Assembly (NCBI RefSeq): GCF_900156165.1
Contig: NZ_FTMY01000003.1
Span: 416,211-480,210, forward strand
Direction of reading: 5' to 3'
Origin: Pseudacidovorax sp. RU35E
GTDB taxonomy: Bacteria > Pseudomonadota > Gammaproteobacteria > Burkholderiales > Burkholderiaceae_C
DNA: 64,000 nt
This document shows, in pieces, positions 40,974-51,349 of this stretch (positions are counted from its first letter, which is position 1; each line of letters starts with the position of its first letter). The notes under the pieces were generated by a model. That model was not told where the DNA came from, did not search any database, and was given only the letters and a program-made list of their open reading frames with translations. The position numbers were made by a program, and so were the translations under genes.

Positions 40974-42653
40974 TCAGCCCTGCGCCGCTTCCCGCACCCA
41001 GCCCGCTGCCTTCTCGGCAATCATCAGCGTCGGGCTGTTGGTGTTGCCGCTGGTGATGGTGGGCATCGTGCTCGCGTCGACCACCCGCAGGCCCGCAATG
41101 AGGCCCCCACGGCCATCGCGCACGCGCAGTCGCGAATCCAGCACCGCCTGCGCATCGCCATCCGCGCCCATGCGCGCGGTGCCCACCGGGTGGAAGATGG
41201 TCGTCGCGATGTCGCCGGCCAGGCGGGCCAGGTCCTCGTCGCTCTCGTACTGAGGGCCCGGCTTCCATTCCTGCGGCTGGTAGCGGGCCAGTGCCGGCTG
41301 CGCGGCGATGCGGCGCGTCACGCGCAGCGAGTCGGCCGCCACCTGGCGGTCTTCGTCGGTGGAAAGGTAGTTGGGCGCGATCGCCGGCGCATCCTCGAAA
41401 CGCGGCGTCTTCAGCCGCACCGTGCCGCGGCTGGTCGGGTTGAGGTTGCACACGCTGGCCGTGAAGGCCGGAAAGCTGTGCAGCGGGTCGCCGAAGGCGT
41501 CCAGCGACAGCGGCTGCACGTGGTACTGGATGTTGGGCCAGGGCCGGTCGGGCGTGCTGCGGGTGAAGGCGCCCAGCTGCGAGGGCGCCATGCTCATCGG
41601 GCCGCTGCGACGCAGCACGTATTCCAGGCCGATGCGCGCCTTTCCCACCAGGCTGGAAGCGAGCACGTTCAGCGTCGGCGCGCCGTTGATCTTGAACACG
41701 GCGCGGATCTGCAGGTGGTCCTGCAGGTTGGCGCCCACGCCGGGCAGGTCGGCCTGCACTTCGATGCCCTGCGCGCGCAGCAGCTCTGCCGGGCCGATGC
41801 CCGACAGCTGCAGGATCTGCGGCGAGCCGATGGCGCCGGCGCACAGGATCACCTCGCGCGTGGCGTGCACCTCCACCATCTCGCGGCCGTTCCACACCCG
41901 TGCGCCGGTGCAGCGCCGGCTGCCTTCGGGCGTGGGCTCGATCAGCAGGCGGGCCACCTGGGCGCCGGTCCACAGCTCGAAGTTGGGGCGGCCGAAGCAG
42001 GTGGGCCGCAGGAAGGCCTTGGCCGTGTTCCAGCGCCAGCCAGACTTCTGGTTGACCTGGAAGTAGCCCACGCCTTCGTTGCTGCCGCGGTTGAAGTCGG
42101 TGGAATGCGGAATGCCGGCTTCCTGCGCGGCCTGCGCGAAGGCATCGAGGATGTCCCAGCGCAGCCGCTGCTTCTCCACCCGCCATTCGCCGCCGTGGCC
42201 GTGGAAGCGGGCGAACTCCGGGTCCGCCGCGCCGGGCTGGCCGGCGTCGCCGAGGTAGTGGTCCTCGTGGCGCTTGAAGGCTGGCAGGACGCTGTCCCAG
42301 CGCCAGGCGTCGTCGCCGGTGATCTGGGCCCAGCCGTCGTAGTCGCGGGCCTGGCCGCGCATGTAGATCATGCCGTTGATGCTGGAGCAGCCGCCCAGCG
42401 TCTTGCCGCGCGGATAGCGCAGCACGCGGCCGTTGAGGCCGGCGTCGGGCTCGGTCTGGTAGAGCCAGTCGGTGCGCGGGTTGCCGATGCAGTAGAGGTA
42501 GCCCACCGGGATGTGGATCCAGTGGTAGTCGTCCTTGCGGCCGGCCTCCAGCAGCAGCACGCGTTTGTCGCGGTCGGCGCTCAGGCGGTTGGCCATCAAT
42601 GCGCCGGCGGTGCCTGCGCCGATGACGATGTAGTCGAAGGTGGTGTCGCTCAC
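40974..42653 (-). CDS. GMC-family FAD oxidoreductase (choline dehydrogenase-like)
   Basis: A 559-residue glucose-methanol-choline oxidoreductase. N-terminal FAD motif YIVIGAGTAGALMANRLS; GMC signature 1 (PRGKTLGGCSSINGMIYMRG); signature 2 region GAIGSPQILQLSGIGP; and the C-terminal catalytic His in FHPVGTARMG with a matching Asn in SGNTNSPTLM. It oxidises an alcohol; the substrate cannot be inferred. The GTG at 42653 is supported by AAGGAGA 7 bases upstream. It is convergent with the FAD oxidoreductase cluster (16 bp) and downstream of a toxin-antitoxin pair. Confidence 0.9.
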   Translation of the reverse strand: MSDTTFDYIVIGAGTAGALMANRLSADRDKRVLLLEAGRKDDYHWIHIPVGYLYCIGNPRTDWLYQTEPDAGLNGRVLRYPRGKTLGGCSSINGMIYMRGQARDYDGWAQITGDDAWRWDSVLPAFKRHEDHYLGDAGQPGAADPEFARFHGHGGEWRVEKQRLRWDILDAFAQAAQEAGIPHSTDFNRGSNEGVGYFQVNQKSGWRWNTAKAFLRPTCFGRPNFELWTGAQVARLLIEPTPEGSRRCTGARVWNGREMVEVHATREVILCAGAIGSPQILQLSGIGPAELLRAQGIEVQADLPGVGANLQDHLQIRAVFKINGAPTLNVLASSLVGKARIGLEYVLRRSGPMSMAPSQLGAFTRSTPDRPWPNIQYHVQPLSLDAFGDPLHSFPAFTASVCNLNPTSRGTVRLKTPRFEDAPAIAPNYLSTDEDRQVAADSLRVTRRIAAQPALARYQPQEWKPGPQYESDEDLARLAGDIATTIFHPVGTARMGADGDAQAVLDSRLRVRDGRGGLIAGLRVVDASTMPTITSGNTNSPTLMIAEKAAGWVREAAQG

Positions 42654-42712
42654 GGTTGTCTCCTTGGCCTCTGGCGGGCCTTGTGCGGGGGGCGAAAGGG
42701 GGTGAGTGGGGC

Positions 42713-43015
42713 CTACAGATCGCCCGGGTGGTAGCCGGATTCGCATTGATGGCGGATGGCGAGGACCTCGACTTCCGCCTGATCGATGCTGACGCGGTAG
42801 AGCGCTATATAGCCCGTATTGCCACGCTGTATGACCAGTTCGCGCAACCGTCCCTGCACTGGCCGGCCGATGCGCGGCTGGTGCGTGAGAACGCTCAAGG
42901 CCTGACGGATCACGGTGACGGTATCGGCCGCGGCATCGGGATCGCCCGGCAGCAGGAAGTCCACCAGCCGCTGCAAATCCCGGCGCGCCCGGGGGCTCAG
43001 CGTGAGCCGACTCAT
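42713..43015 (-). CDS. RelE/ParE-type toxin
   Basis: A 100-residue protein with the RelE/ParE fold: an N-terminal LSPRARRDLQRLVDFL helix region, the RIGRPVQGRLRELVI strand, and a C-terminal IALYRVSIDQAEVEVLAIRHQ. It acts either on ribosome-bound mRNA (RelE) or on gyrase (ParE); sequence features such as the lack of RelE catalytic Lys/Tyr pattern lean to ParE, without certainty. Its ATG overlaps the antitoxin stop (ATGA), so synthesis is coupled. Confidence 0.87.
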   Translation of the reverse strand: MSRLTLSPRARRDLQRLVDFLLPGDPDAAADTVTVIRQALSVLTHQPRIGRPVQGRLRELVIQRGNTGYIALYRVSIDQAEVEVLAIRHQCESGYHPGDL

Positions 43016-43332
43016 GCAGCCTTTTTCTTCGGCTTCGAGCCTCGACCCCGAACGGGGACCGGCTCCGGAACCACTTCGTCCGTGCCGCGAGCACGAATCC
43101 GGGCGTGCAGCCAGTCGAAGACATCCTCGGCGTCATACACCGGTCCGCCGGCATCGATCTCCGCCGCGGCCGCCATGGCATCGGCCAGGAATTCCGCGCG
43201 CTGCTGGCGCCGGCGCACTTCATCCTGCAAGGTCCGCAGCATGAATGCGTGCGCCGAGACCTGGTCCTGCTCGGCAAACTGCTGGATCGTCTGCTTGAGG
43301 TCCTCAGGCAGCTTCAAGGAGGTGGTGCCCAT
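43012..43332 (-). CDS. Antitoxin of the RelE/ParE pair, ribbon-helix-helix type
   Basis: A 106-residue protein. The N-terminal MGTTSLKLPEDLKQTIQQFA is a ribbon-helix-helix DNA-binding start, and the following helix leads to VYDAEDVFDWLHARI, a segment common in antitoxins of this group. The C-terminal tail is Pro/Lys/Arg-rich. The ATG at 43332 has GGAG 7 bases before it; a TTG at 43344 is less likely. It probably represses its own promoter through an operator upstream. Confidence 0.85.
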   Translation of the reverse strand: MGTTSLKLPEDLKQTIQQFAEQDQVSAHAFMLRTLQDEVRRRQQRAEFLADAMAAAAEIDAGGPVYDAEDVFDWLHARIRARGTDEVVPEPVPVRGRGSKPKKKAA

Positions 43333-43357
43333 CGCGTTCTCCAATCGCTCTCAATCG

Positions 43358-43377
43358 GGTAACACCATGGTAGCACC
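43358..43377. promoter_or_regulatory. Possible operator of the toxin-antitoxin operon
   Basis: GGTAACACCATGGTAGCACC is an imperfect 20-bp inverted repeat (7 of 10 pairs match, including the central ACCATGGT) 26 bp upstream of the antitoxin start. Short palindromes here usually bind the ribbon-helix-helix antitoxin. Confidence 0.4.
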
Positions 43378-43391
43378 GCCTCCCGCGGGCC

Positions 43392-44909
<1,518 letters not shown>

Positions 44910-44985
44910 CGGTGATCTCGTCGGTGGAAGGGCTGGAATGGCGGGCAGTCTAGGACTGCCCCTCTCTGCCGCCTAGCCGCCACGG

Positions 44986-45014
44986 TTGAACTGATTGTTC
45001 AATCCGGCGAACAA
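44986..45014. promoter_or_regulatory. Candidate LysR-type operator between mmsA and its regulator
   Basis: In the 112-bp divergent gap there are two interlocking inverted repeats: TTGAAC-5 nt-GTTCAA (44986-45002) and TTGTTC-8 nt-GAACAA (44995-45014). They share the central GTTC half-site. The three regularly spaced half-sites suit a LysR tetramer and lie just upstream of the regulator's ATG. Confidence 0.6.
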
Positions 45015-45021
45015 TCGCGCG

Positions 45022-45984
45022 ATGGATCATTCCAAAATCGAAGGCCTCTGGGCCCATGTGCACTGGCTGACCGTGCTGGCCGAGCAGGGCAGCTACACCG
45101 CCGCGGCCCGCCGCCTGGGCGTGAGCAAGGCCGGCATGAGCCAGCGCATCGCCGAGCTGGAGCGCGAGGCCGGCGTGCCGCTGGTTCAGCGCACGACGCG
45201 CAGCGTGCGCCTAACGGAGGCCGGCCAGCGGCTGGTGGAGGAAACCCGCACCGCCTTCGACGCCATCGCCCAGAGCTTCGCCGGCGTTCGCGATCTGGCT
45301 GGCGTGCCGCGCGGCCGCCTGCGGGTGACGGCGCCAGTGGCGCTGGCGCGTCAGCAACTGGTGCCCCGGCTGGCGGATTTCCTGCGCATGCACCCCGAAG
45401 TCCGCATCGAGCTGGAACTCTCCGACCGCCTGAGCGCCCTGGCCATGGAAGGCTTCGACCTCGCCATCCGCCACAGCGCCGCGCCGCCCGACACGCACGT
45501 CGCCTGGCCCCTGTGCCCCACCCGCAGCCTGCTGGTGGCCAGCCGCACCTACCTGCGCCGGCGTGGAGAGCCTACAGTGCCGACGGATCTGGCCGGCCAT
45601 GACTGCCTCTACTACCCGCGTCAGGACCAGCCGGCCTGGCATTTCCTGCCCCGGCCGGCGGCGGCTGGGACCGAGCGCATCACCGTGCCGGTGGCGGGCC
45701 CGTTTGCGGCGAACAACAGCGAGGCCCTGCGCGACGCCGCCGCTGCGGGGCTGGGCATCGCGCTCCTGCCCGACTTCAGCGCCCAGGCGGGCCTGCGCAG
45801 CGGCCGGCTCGTGGAAGTGCTGCCCGCCTGGCAGCCGGTGGGCGCCTTCGCGGAACAGCTGTTCGCCATCCGCCCCTACGCGCCGCATGTGCCGCGCGCG
45901 GTCGCGGCCTTCGTGGGCTGGCTGCGGGACGCCTTCTCGGACGGCTTTTCGGTGCAGGCCGCGCCGCCGGATTCCACGGCCTGA
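45022..45984 (+). CDS. LysR-type transcriptional regulator, divergent from mmsA
   Basis: A 320-residue regulator. The N-terminal winged helix-turn-helix has YTAAARRLGVSKAGMSQRIAELE, followed by LVQRTTRSVRLTEAG. A periplasmic-binding-protein-like effector domain starts near residue 95 (GRLRVTAPVALARQQLVPRL). The ATG at 45022 is preferred over the TTG at 44995 because the latter would lie in the operator. The closest known relatives include regulators of the AaeR/DhcR class. Position suggests control of mmsA and of itself. Confidence 0.92.
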   Translation: MDHSKIEGLWAHVHWLTVLAEQGSYTAAARRLGVSKAGMSQRIAELEREAGVPLVQRTTRSVRLTEAGQRLVEETRTAFDAIAQSFAGVRDLAGVPRGRLRVTAPVALARQQLVPRLADFLRMHPEVRIELELSDRLSALAMEGFDLAIRHSAAPPDTHVAWPLCPTRSLLVASRTYLRRRGEPTVPTDLAGHDCLYYPRQDQPAWHFLPRPAAAGTERITVPVAGPFAANNSEALRDAAAAGLGIALLPDFSAQAGLRSGRLVEVLPAWQPVGAFAEQLFAIRPYAPHVPRAVAAFVGWLRDAFSDGFSVQAAPPDSTA

Positions 45985-46159
45985 ACGGTCGGGCCAGGCG
46001 CATACCGCCAGACCGCGCGCTTGTCGCGTTCGCCGCTTGTGGGAGTCGCCTCACCGCTGATCGGGCCTGGCGCGGTCATGCGTCAGTGGCGGGTCAGCGG
46101 GTAGCATTCGCAGATTGCCCGCCGACCGTCCTCTCACGGCTCAGGCAGACCGCCACCGA

Positions 46160-47311
46160 ATGCCTTCCTCCTCTATCCAGCCTCCGAGCGACGATGCCTG
46201 GCCGCGCGTGGACCGCGCCCAGGCCGAGGAACATGGCCCGTGGGCGCCCACGGGAAGGTGGACGGTGCTGGCCTTCTCCTCGCGCGAGCAATGGCTGGCG
46301 CTGGAGCGCTGCCTGGACGATGCGGCAGGCTCGGGAGGTGGCTGGGACCTGCGCGGCATCGAGCAACTCGACCATGTGGGCGCGCAACTGCTATGGAACC
46401 ACTGGGGCCGTCAGTGGCCGGCGCAGCTCCAGCTCAGCGATTCGCAGAAGGCCGTGCTCGACCAGGTGGCGCAGTACACCGTGCCGCTGCCCCCAGTCAC
46501 CTCGCAGGGCTGGGCCACCTGGCCGGCGCGTCTGCTGGCGCAAGGCCCGGCGTTGCTGCGTCTGGGTCGCCAGACGCTGTTGCTGGTCGGCCAACTCGCG
46601 CTGGACCTGCTGCGGCTGGCCCGCGCACCGCAGCGCGGACCCTGGCGCGACTTCTCGGGGCACCTCTACCGCATCGGCGCCACGGCGCTGCCGATCACGG
46701 CGCTGGTCGGCCTCCTGATCGGCGTGGTGCTGGCCTACCTGATGTCGAACCAGCTGCGCAACTACGGCGCCGAGTCATTCGTGGTGAACATCCTGGGCCT
46801 GTCCATCCTGCGCGAGCTGGGGCCGGTGCTGGCCGCGGTGCTGGTGGCCGGGCGGTCCGGCTCGGCCATCACGGCGCAGATCGGCGTCATGCGCGTGACC
46901 GAGGAGCTCGACGCCATGCGCGTCATGGGCATTCCGCCCGGCTATCGGCTGGTGATGCCGCGCGTGCTGGCGCTGGCCGTGGTGATGCCGCTGGTGGCGC
47001 TGTGGACCTCGCTCTCGGCACTGGCAGGCGGCATGTTCGCGGCCTGGTCGGCGCTGGACATCGCACCGGTGTTCTTCATGCAGCAACTGCCGCGCGCGGT
47101 GCCCTTCGTCAACCTGTACATCGCACTGGCCAAGTCCGCCGTGTTCGGCGTGATGATCGCCCTCATCGCCTGTCATCACGGCCTGCGGGTGGAGCCCAAC
47201 ACCGAGAGTCTGGGTCGGCGCACCACCGCGTCCGTGGTGGCGGCCATCACCATGGTCATCCTGGTCGACGCGCTCTTCGCGCTGCTGTTCCGCGGGGTGG
47301 GCTTCCGATGA
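46160..47311 (+). CDS. MlaE-type ABC permease with N-terminal STAS-like domain
   Basis: A 383-residue inner-membrane permease of an MCE lipid transporter. The first 120 residues resemble the MlaB/STAS domain (WDLRGIEQLDHVGAQLLWNHWG), here fused to the permease. The remainder has about five membrane helices with the diagnostic RSGSAITAQIGVMRVTEELDAMRVMGI. It starts at an ATG at 46160; a TTG at 46115 is less likely. The next gene overlaps by 4 bp. The fused STAS form is typical of the MlaE branch paired with PqiC-like lipoproteins rather than with MlaC. Confidence 0.92.
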   Translation: MPSSSIQPPSDDAWPRVDRAQAEEHGPWAPTGRWTVLAFSSREQWLALERCLDDAAGSGGGWDLRGIEQLDHVGAQLLWNHWGRQWPAQLQLSDSQKAVLDQVAQYTVPLPPVTSQGWATWPARLLAQGPALLRLGRQTLLLVGQLALDLLRLARAPQRGPWRDFSGHLYRIGATALPITALVGLLIGVVLAYLMSNQLRNYGAESFVVNILGLSILRELGPVLAAVLVAGRSGSAITAQIGVMRVTEELDAMRVMGIPPGYRLVMPRVLALAVVMPLVALWTSLSALAGGMFAAWSALDIAPVFFMQQLPRAVPFVNLYIALAKSAVFGVMIALIACHHGLRVEPNTESLGRRTTASVVAAITMVILVDALFALLFRGVGFR

Positions 47312-48099
47312 TCCACCGCCTGCAAGACAGCGACAGCGTCGTCGAGATCCGGGGACTGTGGACCGAATTCCCACGCGGGCGCGGTCAGGTGCAGGTGGTG
47401 CACCGCGACCTGGATCTGGACATCCGGCGCGGCGAGATCCTCTCGCTGGTGGGTGGCTCCGGCACCGGCAAGACGGTGCTGCTGCGGCAGATCCTGGGCC
47501 TGCAGGCGCCCACGCGTGGCACGGTGCGGGTGCTGGGCGCGCCGCCCGCGGAACTGAGTGCGCGCGGCGCCGCGGCGGTCGGCATGTTGTTCCAGCACGG
47601 CGCGCTGTTCTCGGCCTTCAGCGTGCTGGAGAACATCGCCTTTCCGCTGCGCGAACTCAAGCTGCTGCCCGACGAACTGATCCGCGACGCAGCGCTGGTC
47701 AAGCTGCAGATGGTGGGCCTGGGGCCGGAGCATGCGCACAAGATGCCGGCCAACCTATCGGGCGGCATGATCAAGCGCGTGGCGCTGGCGCGGGCGCTCA
47801 TCATGGACCCGCCCCTGCTGTTGCTTGACGAGCCCACCGCGGGGCTGGACCCGGCGGCGTCCGACAGCTTCTGCGAGTTGCTGCGCGGTCTGCACCGCGA
47901 ACTGGGCCTGACGGTGGTGATGGTCACCCATGACCTGGACACGCTGTTCGACCTGTCCACCCGCATCGCCGTGCTGGCTGACCAGCGTGTGATCGCGCTG
48001 GGCAGCGCCCGCGAGGTGATGGCGGTGGACCATCCCTTCATCCGCGAGTACTTCCTGGGCGGACGCGGCCATCGCGCCGCGCTCGCCCTGCCATCCTGA
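47308..48099 (+). CDS. MlaF-type ABC transporter ATP-binding protein
   Basis: A 263-residue ATPase that powers the MCE transporter. Walker A GGSGTGKT near residue 50, a Q-loop in MLFQHGALF, the signature NLSGGMIKRVALARAL, Walker B LLLLDEPTAGLDP, and the switch His in MVTHDLDTLF. The FSAFSVLENIAFPLRE stretch is characteristic of MlaF/TtgA-type ATPases. It overlaps the permease stop by ATGA and is followed by the MlaD-like gene after 17 bp. Confidence 0.94.
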   Translation: MIHRLQDSDSVVEIRGLWTEFPRGRGQVQVVHRDLDLDIRRGEILSLVGGSGTGKTVLLRQILGLQAPTRGTVRVLGAPPAELSARGAAAVGMLFQHGALFSAFSVLENIAFPLRELKLLPDELIRDAALVKLQMVGLGPEHAHKMPANLSGGMIKRVALARALIMDPPLLLLDEPTAGLDPAASDSFCELLRGLHRELGLTVVMVTHDLDTLFDLSTRIAVLADQRVIALGSAREVMAVDHPFIREYFLGGRGHRAALALPS

Positions 48100-48116
48100 A
48101 CGGGAAGAGGAACACC

Positions 48117-49082
48117 ATGGAAAACAAGTCCCATGCCCTGGCCGCTGGCGCCTTCGTCTTCGGCATGCTGGCCCTGCTCGTGGCGCTGGTGCTCTGGTTC
48201 ACCCGCGACAGCACGGTGCGCAACACCTACGAGCTGAGCACGCGCGACGCCGTCAGCGGCCTGCAGCCGCAGGCGGCGGTGCGCTACCGCGGCATCATGG
48301 TCGGCAAGGTGGCGAGCATCGACTTCGATCCCGACAAGCGCGGCAACGTGCGGGTGCGCCTGGCCATCGACGAGCGGGTCCCACTCACCAAGTCCACCTT
48401 CGCCAGCCTGAGCTACCAGGGCGTGACGGGCCTTGCGTTCGTGGCGCTGGACGACAAGGGCGAATCCAAGGAGCCGCTGGTGCCCAACAACGACGATCCT
48501 CCGCAGATCCCGCTTCGCCCGTCCATGTTCTCGCAGCTGCAGGGGCGGGGCGAGGCCATCCTCGGCCAGGTCGAGGAGGCCACGCGCCGGGCCAATGCGC
48601 TGCTCAGCGATCAGAACCAGCAACGCATCGCCCAGGCCCTCGAGAACCTCGCGCAGGTCACCGCCCATGCCAACGACCTCACGCGCACGCTGGACCAGAC
48701 CTTGCGCACGCGGGTGGACCCGGCCCTGGCCGCCATTCCGCCGCTGGCGCAGACCGTGCGCGGCACCGCGCAGAACTTCGGCCAGGCAGCGCAGTCGCTC
48801 AATGCCACGCTGCAGCGCCTGAATGCGGAGGACGGCGCGCTGGCCCGACTGGGCAGCGGTACCGCCGCCTTGCAGCAGACGCTGGAGTCGGTCAACGCCA
48901 CCACATTGCCGCGCCTGAACCGCGCGGCCGACGACACCTCGCTGGCGGCACGCCGTCTCGGCCGCGTGGCCGACACCATTGCCGACAGCCCGCAGTCGCT
49001 GATCTATGGCACGGGCGTGCCTGCGCCCGGCCCAGGCGAGCCCGGCTTCGTGGCGCCCGCGCCTGCCGCGGCCGGCCGCTGA
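48117..49082 (+). CDS. MlaD-like MCE-domain protein
   Basis: A 321-residue periplasmic substrate-binding component anchored by one N-terminal helix (about residues 9-28). The MCE domain spans about residues 38-115 (VSGLQPQAAVRYRGIMVGKVASIDFD). It is followed by a long helical region rich in Gln/Ala/Leu (about 140-290), expected to form the hydrophobic channel of the hexamer. An AAGAGGAA site lies before the ATG. It is longer than E. coli MlaD (183 residues), in line with the PqiB/YebT side of the family. Confidence 0.93.
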   Translation: MENKSHALAAGAFVFGMLALLVALVLWFTRDSTVRNTYELSTRDAVSGLQPQAAVRYRGIMVGKVASIDFDPDKRGNVRVRLAIDERVPLTKSTFASLSYQGVTGLAFVALDDKGESKEPLVPNNDDPPQIPLRPSMFSQLQGRGEAILGQVEEATRRANALLSDQNQQRIAQALENLAQVTAHANDLTRTLDQTLRTRVDPALAAIPPLAQTVRGTAQNFGQAAQSLNATLQRLNAEDGALARLGSGTAALQQTLESVNATTLPRLNRAADDTSLAARRLGRVADTIADSPQSLIYGTGVPAPGPGEPGFVAPAPAAAGR

Positions 49083-49099
49083 TGCGAAGGAGTGTTTCC

Positions 49100-49753
49100 A
49101 TGCACCGATCCCTTTCACTTCCTCGTCGCGCGCTGCTTGCCGCGGCCGTTCTGGTGCTGGCCGCTTGCAGCGCCTTGCCCGACAAGCCGCAGCGCAGCAT
49201 CAGCTACGACTTCGGGCCCGGTCCATTGGCCCCGGCCGCCGCAGTTGCCCCTGCCGCGGCGCTGCCGCCCATCACGCTGGCCGACCTGGACACGGCCGCC
49301 TCGCGTCTGGAAGGCACCGCCCTCAACTACCGGCTGGGCTACGAGGACGCGCAGGCGCTGCGCCCCTACGCCGCCGCGCGTTGGACACACCCGCCGCTGC
49401 AGCTCCTCCGGCAACGGTTGCGCGATGCCCTGGCGGAGCAGCGCACCGTGCTCGGCACGCTGGAAGCCGGCAACCTCGCGCGCGAAGGTCGCAGCAGCGA
49501 GGTGCTGCGAATCTCACTCGACGAATTCAGCCATTACTTCGCCTCGCCCACGTCGAGCAGCGGGCTGGTGCGGGTGCGCGCCACGCTGTTGGCGCTGTCG
49601 CCCACTGGCGAGCGGGTGCTGGGTCAGCGCGTGTTCGTCGTTAAGCGCCCGGCCGGCACGGCGGATGCGGCCGGCGGCGCCAGGGCCCTGGCCTCGGCCA
49701 GCGACGAGGTGATCGCGGACATGGTCCGTTGGGTCAACGGCACGCGTCGTTGA
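49100..49753 (+). CDS. PqiC-like outer-membrane lipoprotein (ABC transport auxiliary)
   Basis: A 217-residue lipoprotein. The signal sequence ends in the lipobox LAAC, with the lipidated Cys at residue 23. The ABC-type transport auxiliary domain follows (ISYDFGPG, LNYRLGYED, LRISLDEFSHYF). The ATG at 49100 is supported by AAGGAG 8 bases upstream; the ATG at 49082 overlapping mlaD's stop is less suitable. It should dock the MCE bridge at the outer membrane. It is the last gene of the operon. Confidence 0.88.
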   Translation: MHRSLSLPRRALLAAAVLVLAACSALPDKPQRSISYDFGPGPLAPAAAVAPAAALPPITLADLDTAASRLEGTALNYRLGYEDAQALRPYAAARWTHPPLQLLRQRLRDALAEQRTVLGTLEAGNLAREGRSSEVLRISLDEFSHYFASPTSSSGLVRVRATLLALSPTGERVLGQRVFVVKRPAGTADAAGGARALASASDEVIADMVRWVNGTRR

Positions 49754-49775
49754 GGCTCAGTACGGGTCCGGCATC

Positions 49776-50441
49776 TCAATGCAGGCCCCGGGCGAGGACC
49801 GGGAACAGCTTGCCCAGGCCGTCGGCCATCACCTCCACAGCCAGCGCCGCCAGGATCAGGCCCATCAGCCGGGTCATCACATTGATCCCCGTCTTGCCCA
49901 GCACGCGGGCGATGGGCTCGGCCATCAGCAGCGCCAGCAGCGTGGCCAGGGCAATGACGGCGCCATAGCCCACCAGCACCAGCATCTGCCACCAGTGCTC
50001 CACCTTCTCGGCGTAGATCACCATCGTCGACATGGTGGCCGGGCCGGTCAGCAGCGGAATGGTCAGCGGCACCACGGCGATGGAGGCGCCCAGCGACGCC
50101 TTCACCTCGGTCGCGCGGATCTCCTCCTGACTCGTCTTGGCTTCGGCCGGTTGCGCGTTGAGCATGTTAAGTGCGCTCATCAGCAGCAGCATGCCGCCAC
50201 CCACCTGGAAGCTGGCGATGGAGATGCCGAAGAAGGACAGCAGCTGCAGCCCGATCAGCGCGCTCACCGCGATCACCACGAAGGCGCTGAAGGCCGCCAC
50301 GCGGGCGGTGCGCTCGCGCATGCGGTCGCTGTAGCCCTGCGTGTAGTGGATGAAGAAGGGCACGATCGCCAGCGGATTCACGATGGCCATCAGCGTGATC
50401 AGCGGCTTGATCAGGTCCATCGAGTGGCCCATGCCGGTCAT
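49776..50441 (-). CDS. MarC family membrane protein
   Basis: A 221-residue inner-membrane protein with six predicted helices and the family stretch MAIVNPLAIVPFFIHYT at the N-terminus, and VPLTIPLLTGPATMSTMVIYA in the middle. Despite the name (multiple antibiotic resistance) no transport activity is established for MarC/YchE proteins. The start at 50441 has an upstream SDR gene only 3 bp away, so the two are probably co-transcribed. Confidence 0.9.
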   Translation of the reverse strand: MTGMGHSMDLIKPLITLMAIVNPLAIVPFFIHYTQGYSDRMRERTARVAAFSAFVVIAVSALIGLQLLSFFGISIASFQVGGGMLLLMSALNMLNAQPAEAKTSQEEIRATEVKASLGASIAVVPLTIPLLTGPATMSTMVIYAEKVEHWWQMLVLVGYGAVIALATLLALLMAEPIARVLGKTGINVMTRLMGLILAALAVEVMADGLGKLFPVLARGLH

Positions 50442-50444
50442 CGC

Positions 50445-51194
50445 TCAGCGCCCGCCCGTCACGTCCAGCAGCGCGCCGGTGGTGTAGCTGGCCTCGGGCG
50501 AGAGCAGCCACAGCACGGCGGCCGCGATTTCCTCGGCCGTGCCCACGCGCTGCATCGGCACGGTGCCGGCGAGCTGGAAGGCCCGGTCGGGCAGGCCGCC
50601 CGAGGCATGGATGTCGGTGTCGATCAGCCCGGGTCGAACGGCGTTGACGCGGATGCCTTCGGCCGCCACCTCGCGCGCCAGACCCAGCGTCATGGTGTCG
50701 ATGGCGGCCTTGCTGGCGGCGTAGTCCACGTACAGGCCGGGCGAGCCCAGGCGGGCCGCGGCGCTGCTCAGGTTGACGATGGCGCCTCCGCTACCGCCAT
50801 GGCGCGTGCTCATTCGCCGCACCGCCTCGCGTGCGCACAGGAAGCTGCCGGTCACGTTGATGCGGAACATCCGTTCCAGCCGCGCCCCCTGCATCTCGTC
50901 GACCCGGGCCTGCACGTCCACCACGCCGGCGTTGTTGACCAGGCCCATCAGGCGGCCGAACTTGGCGTCGACCTGGCGGAACATGGCGTCGATCTGGGCC
51001 TCGTCGCCCACGTCGGCCCGCACGGCCATGGCGCGGCCGCCCGCTTCGCGGATGCGGCGCACCACCTCGTCGGCCGCCAGCGACTGGCTGGCGTAGTTGA
51101 CTGCCACCGCCCAGCCGCGGCGACCTGCTTCGAGCGCGACGGCGGCACCGATGCCGCGGCTCGCGCCGGTGACCAAGAGCACTCCGGATTCCAA
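50445..51194 (-). CDS. Short-chain dehydrogenase/reductase
   Basis: A 249-residue classical SDR. The cofactor motif TGASRGIG is at the N-terminus, with NNAGVV in the middle and the catalytic Ser of VNLSSAA and YVDYAASKA (Tyr-x3-Lys). The RPG motif follows (VRPGLIDTDIH). The start is a TTG at 51194, chosen because AAGGAG lies 8 bases upstream and the protein begins right before the first strand; no ATG is available there. The alternative upstream start includes 46 residues without homology. The substrate is unknown; the SDR is similar to 3-oxoacyl-ACP reductase-like and glucose dehydrogenase-like members. Confidence 0.88.
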   Translation of the reverse strand: MESGVLLVTGASRGIGAAVALEAGRRGWAVAVNYASQSLAADEVVRRIREAGGRAMAVRADVGDEAQIDAMFRQVDAKFGRLMGLVNNAGVVDVQARVDEMQGARLERMFRINVTGSFLCAREAVRRMSTRHGGSGGAIVNLSSAAARLGSPGLYVDYAASKAAIDTMTLGLAREVAAEGIRVNAVRPGLIDTDIHASGGLPDRAFQLAGTVPMQRVGTAEEIAAAVLWLLSPEASYTTGALLDVTGGR

Positions 51195-51349
51195 GGTCGA
51201 CTCCTTCTCTGACGACGTGGTTCGAGGATTCGAGTGAAACTCGCGCCCGGCCGCTGGTGGCCTTGCGCCGCCAGCACCTGCCAGCGGCCTGACGCCTGAC
51301 CGGCCGCACGTGTCCACCCCCCCGTTTGTACCCAAAGGAGCTGACCCCC

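Noticed and set aside
43358..43377. Attachment site of an integrated element carrying the toxin-antitoxin genes
   Set aside because: No tRNA, integrase or matching direct repeat lies nearby; the palindrome is better read as an operator.
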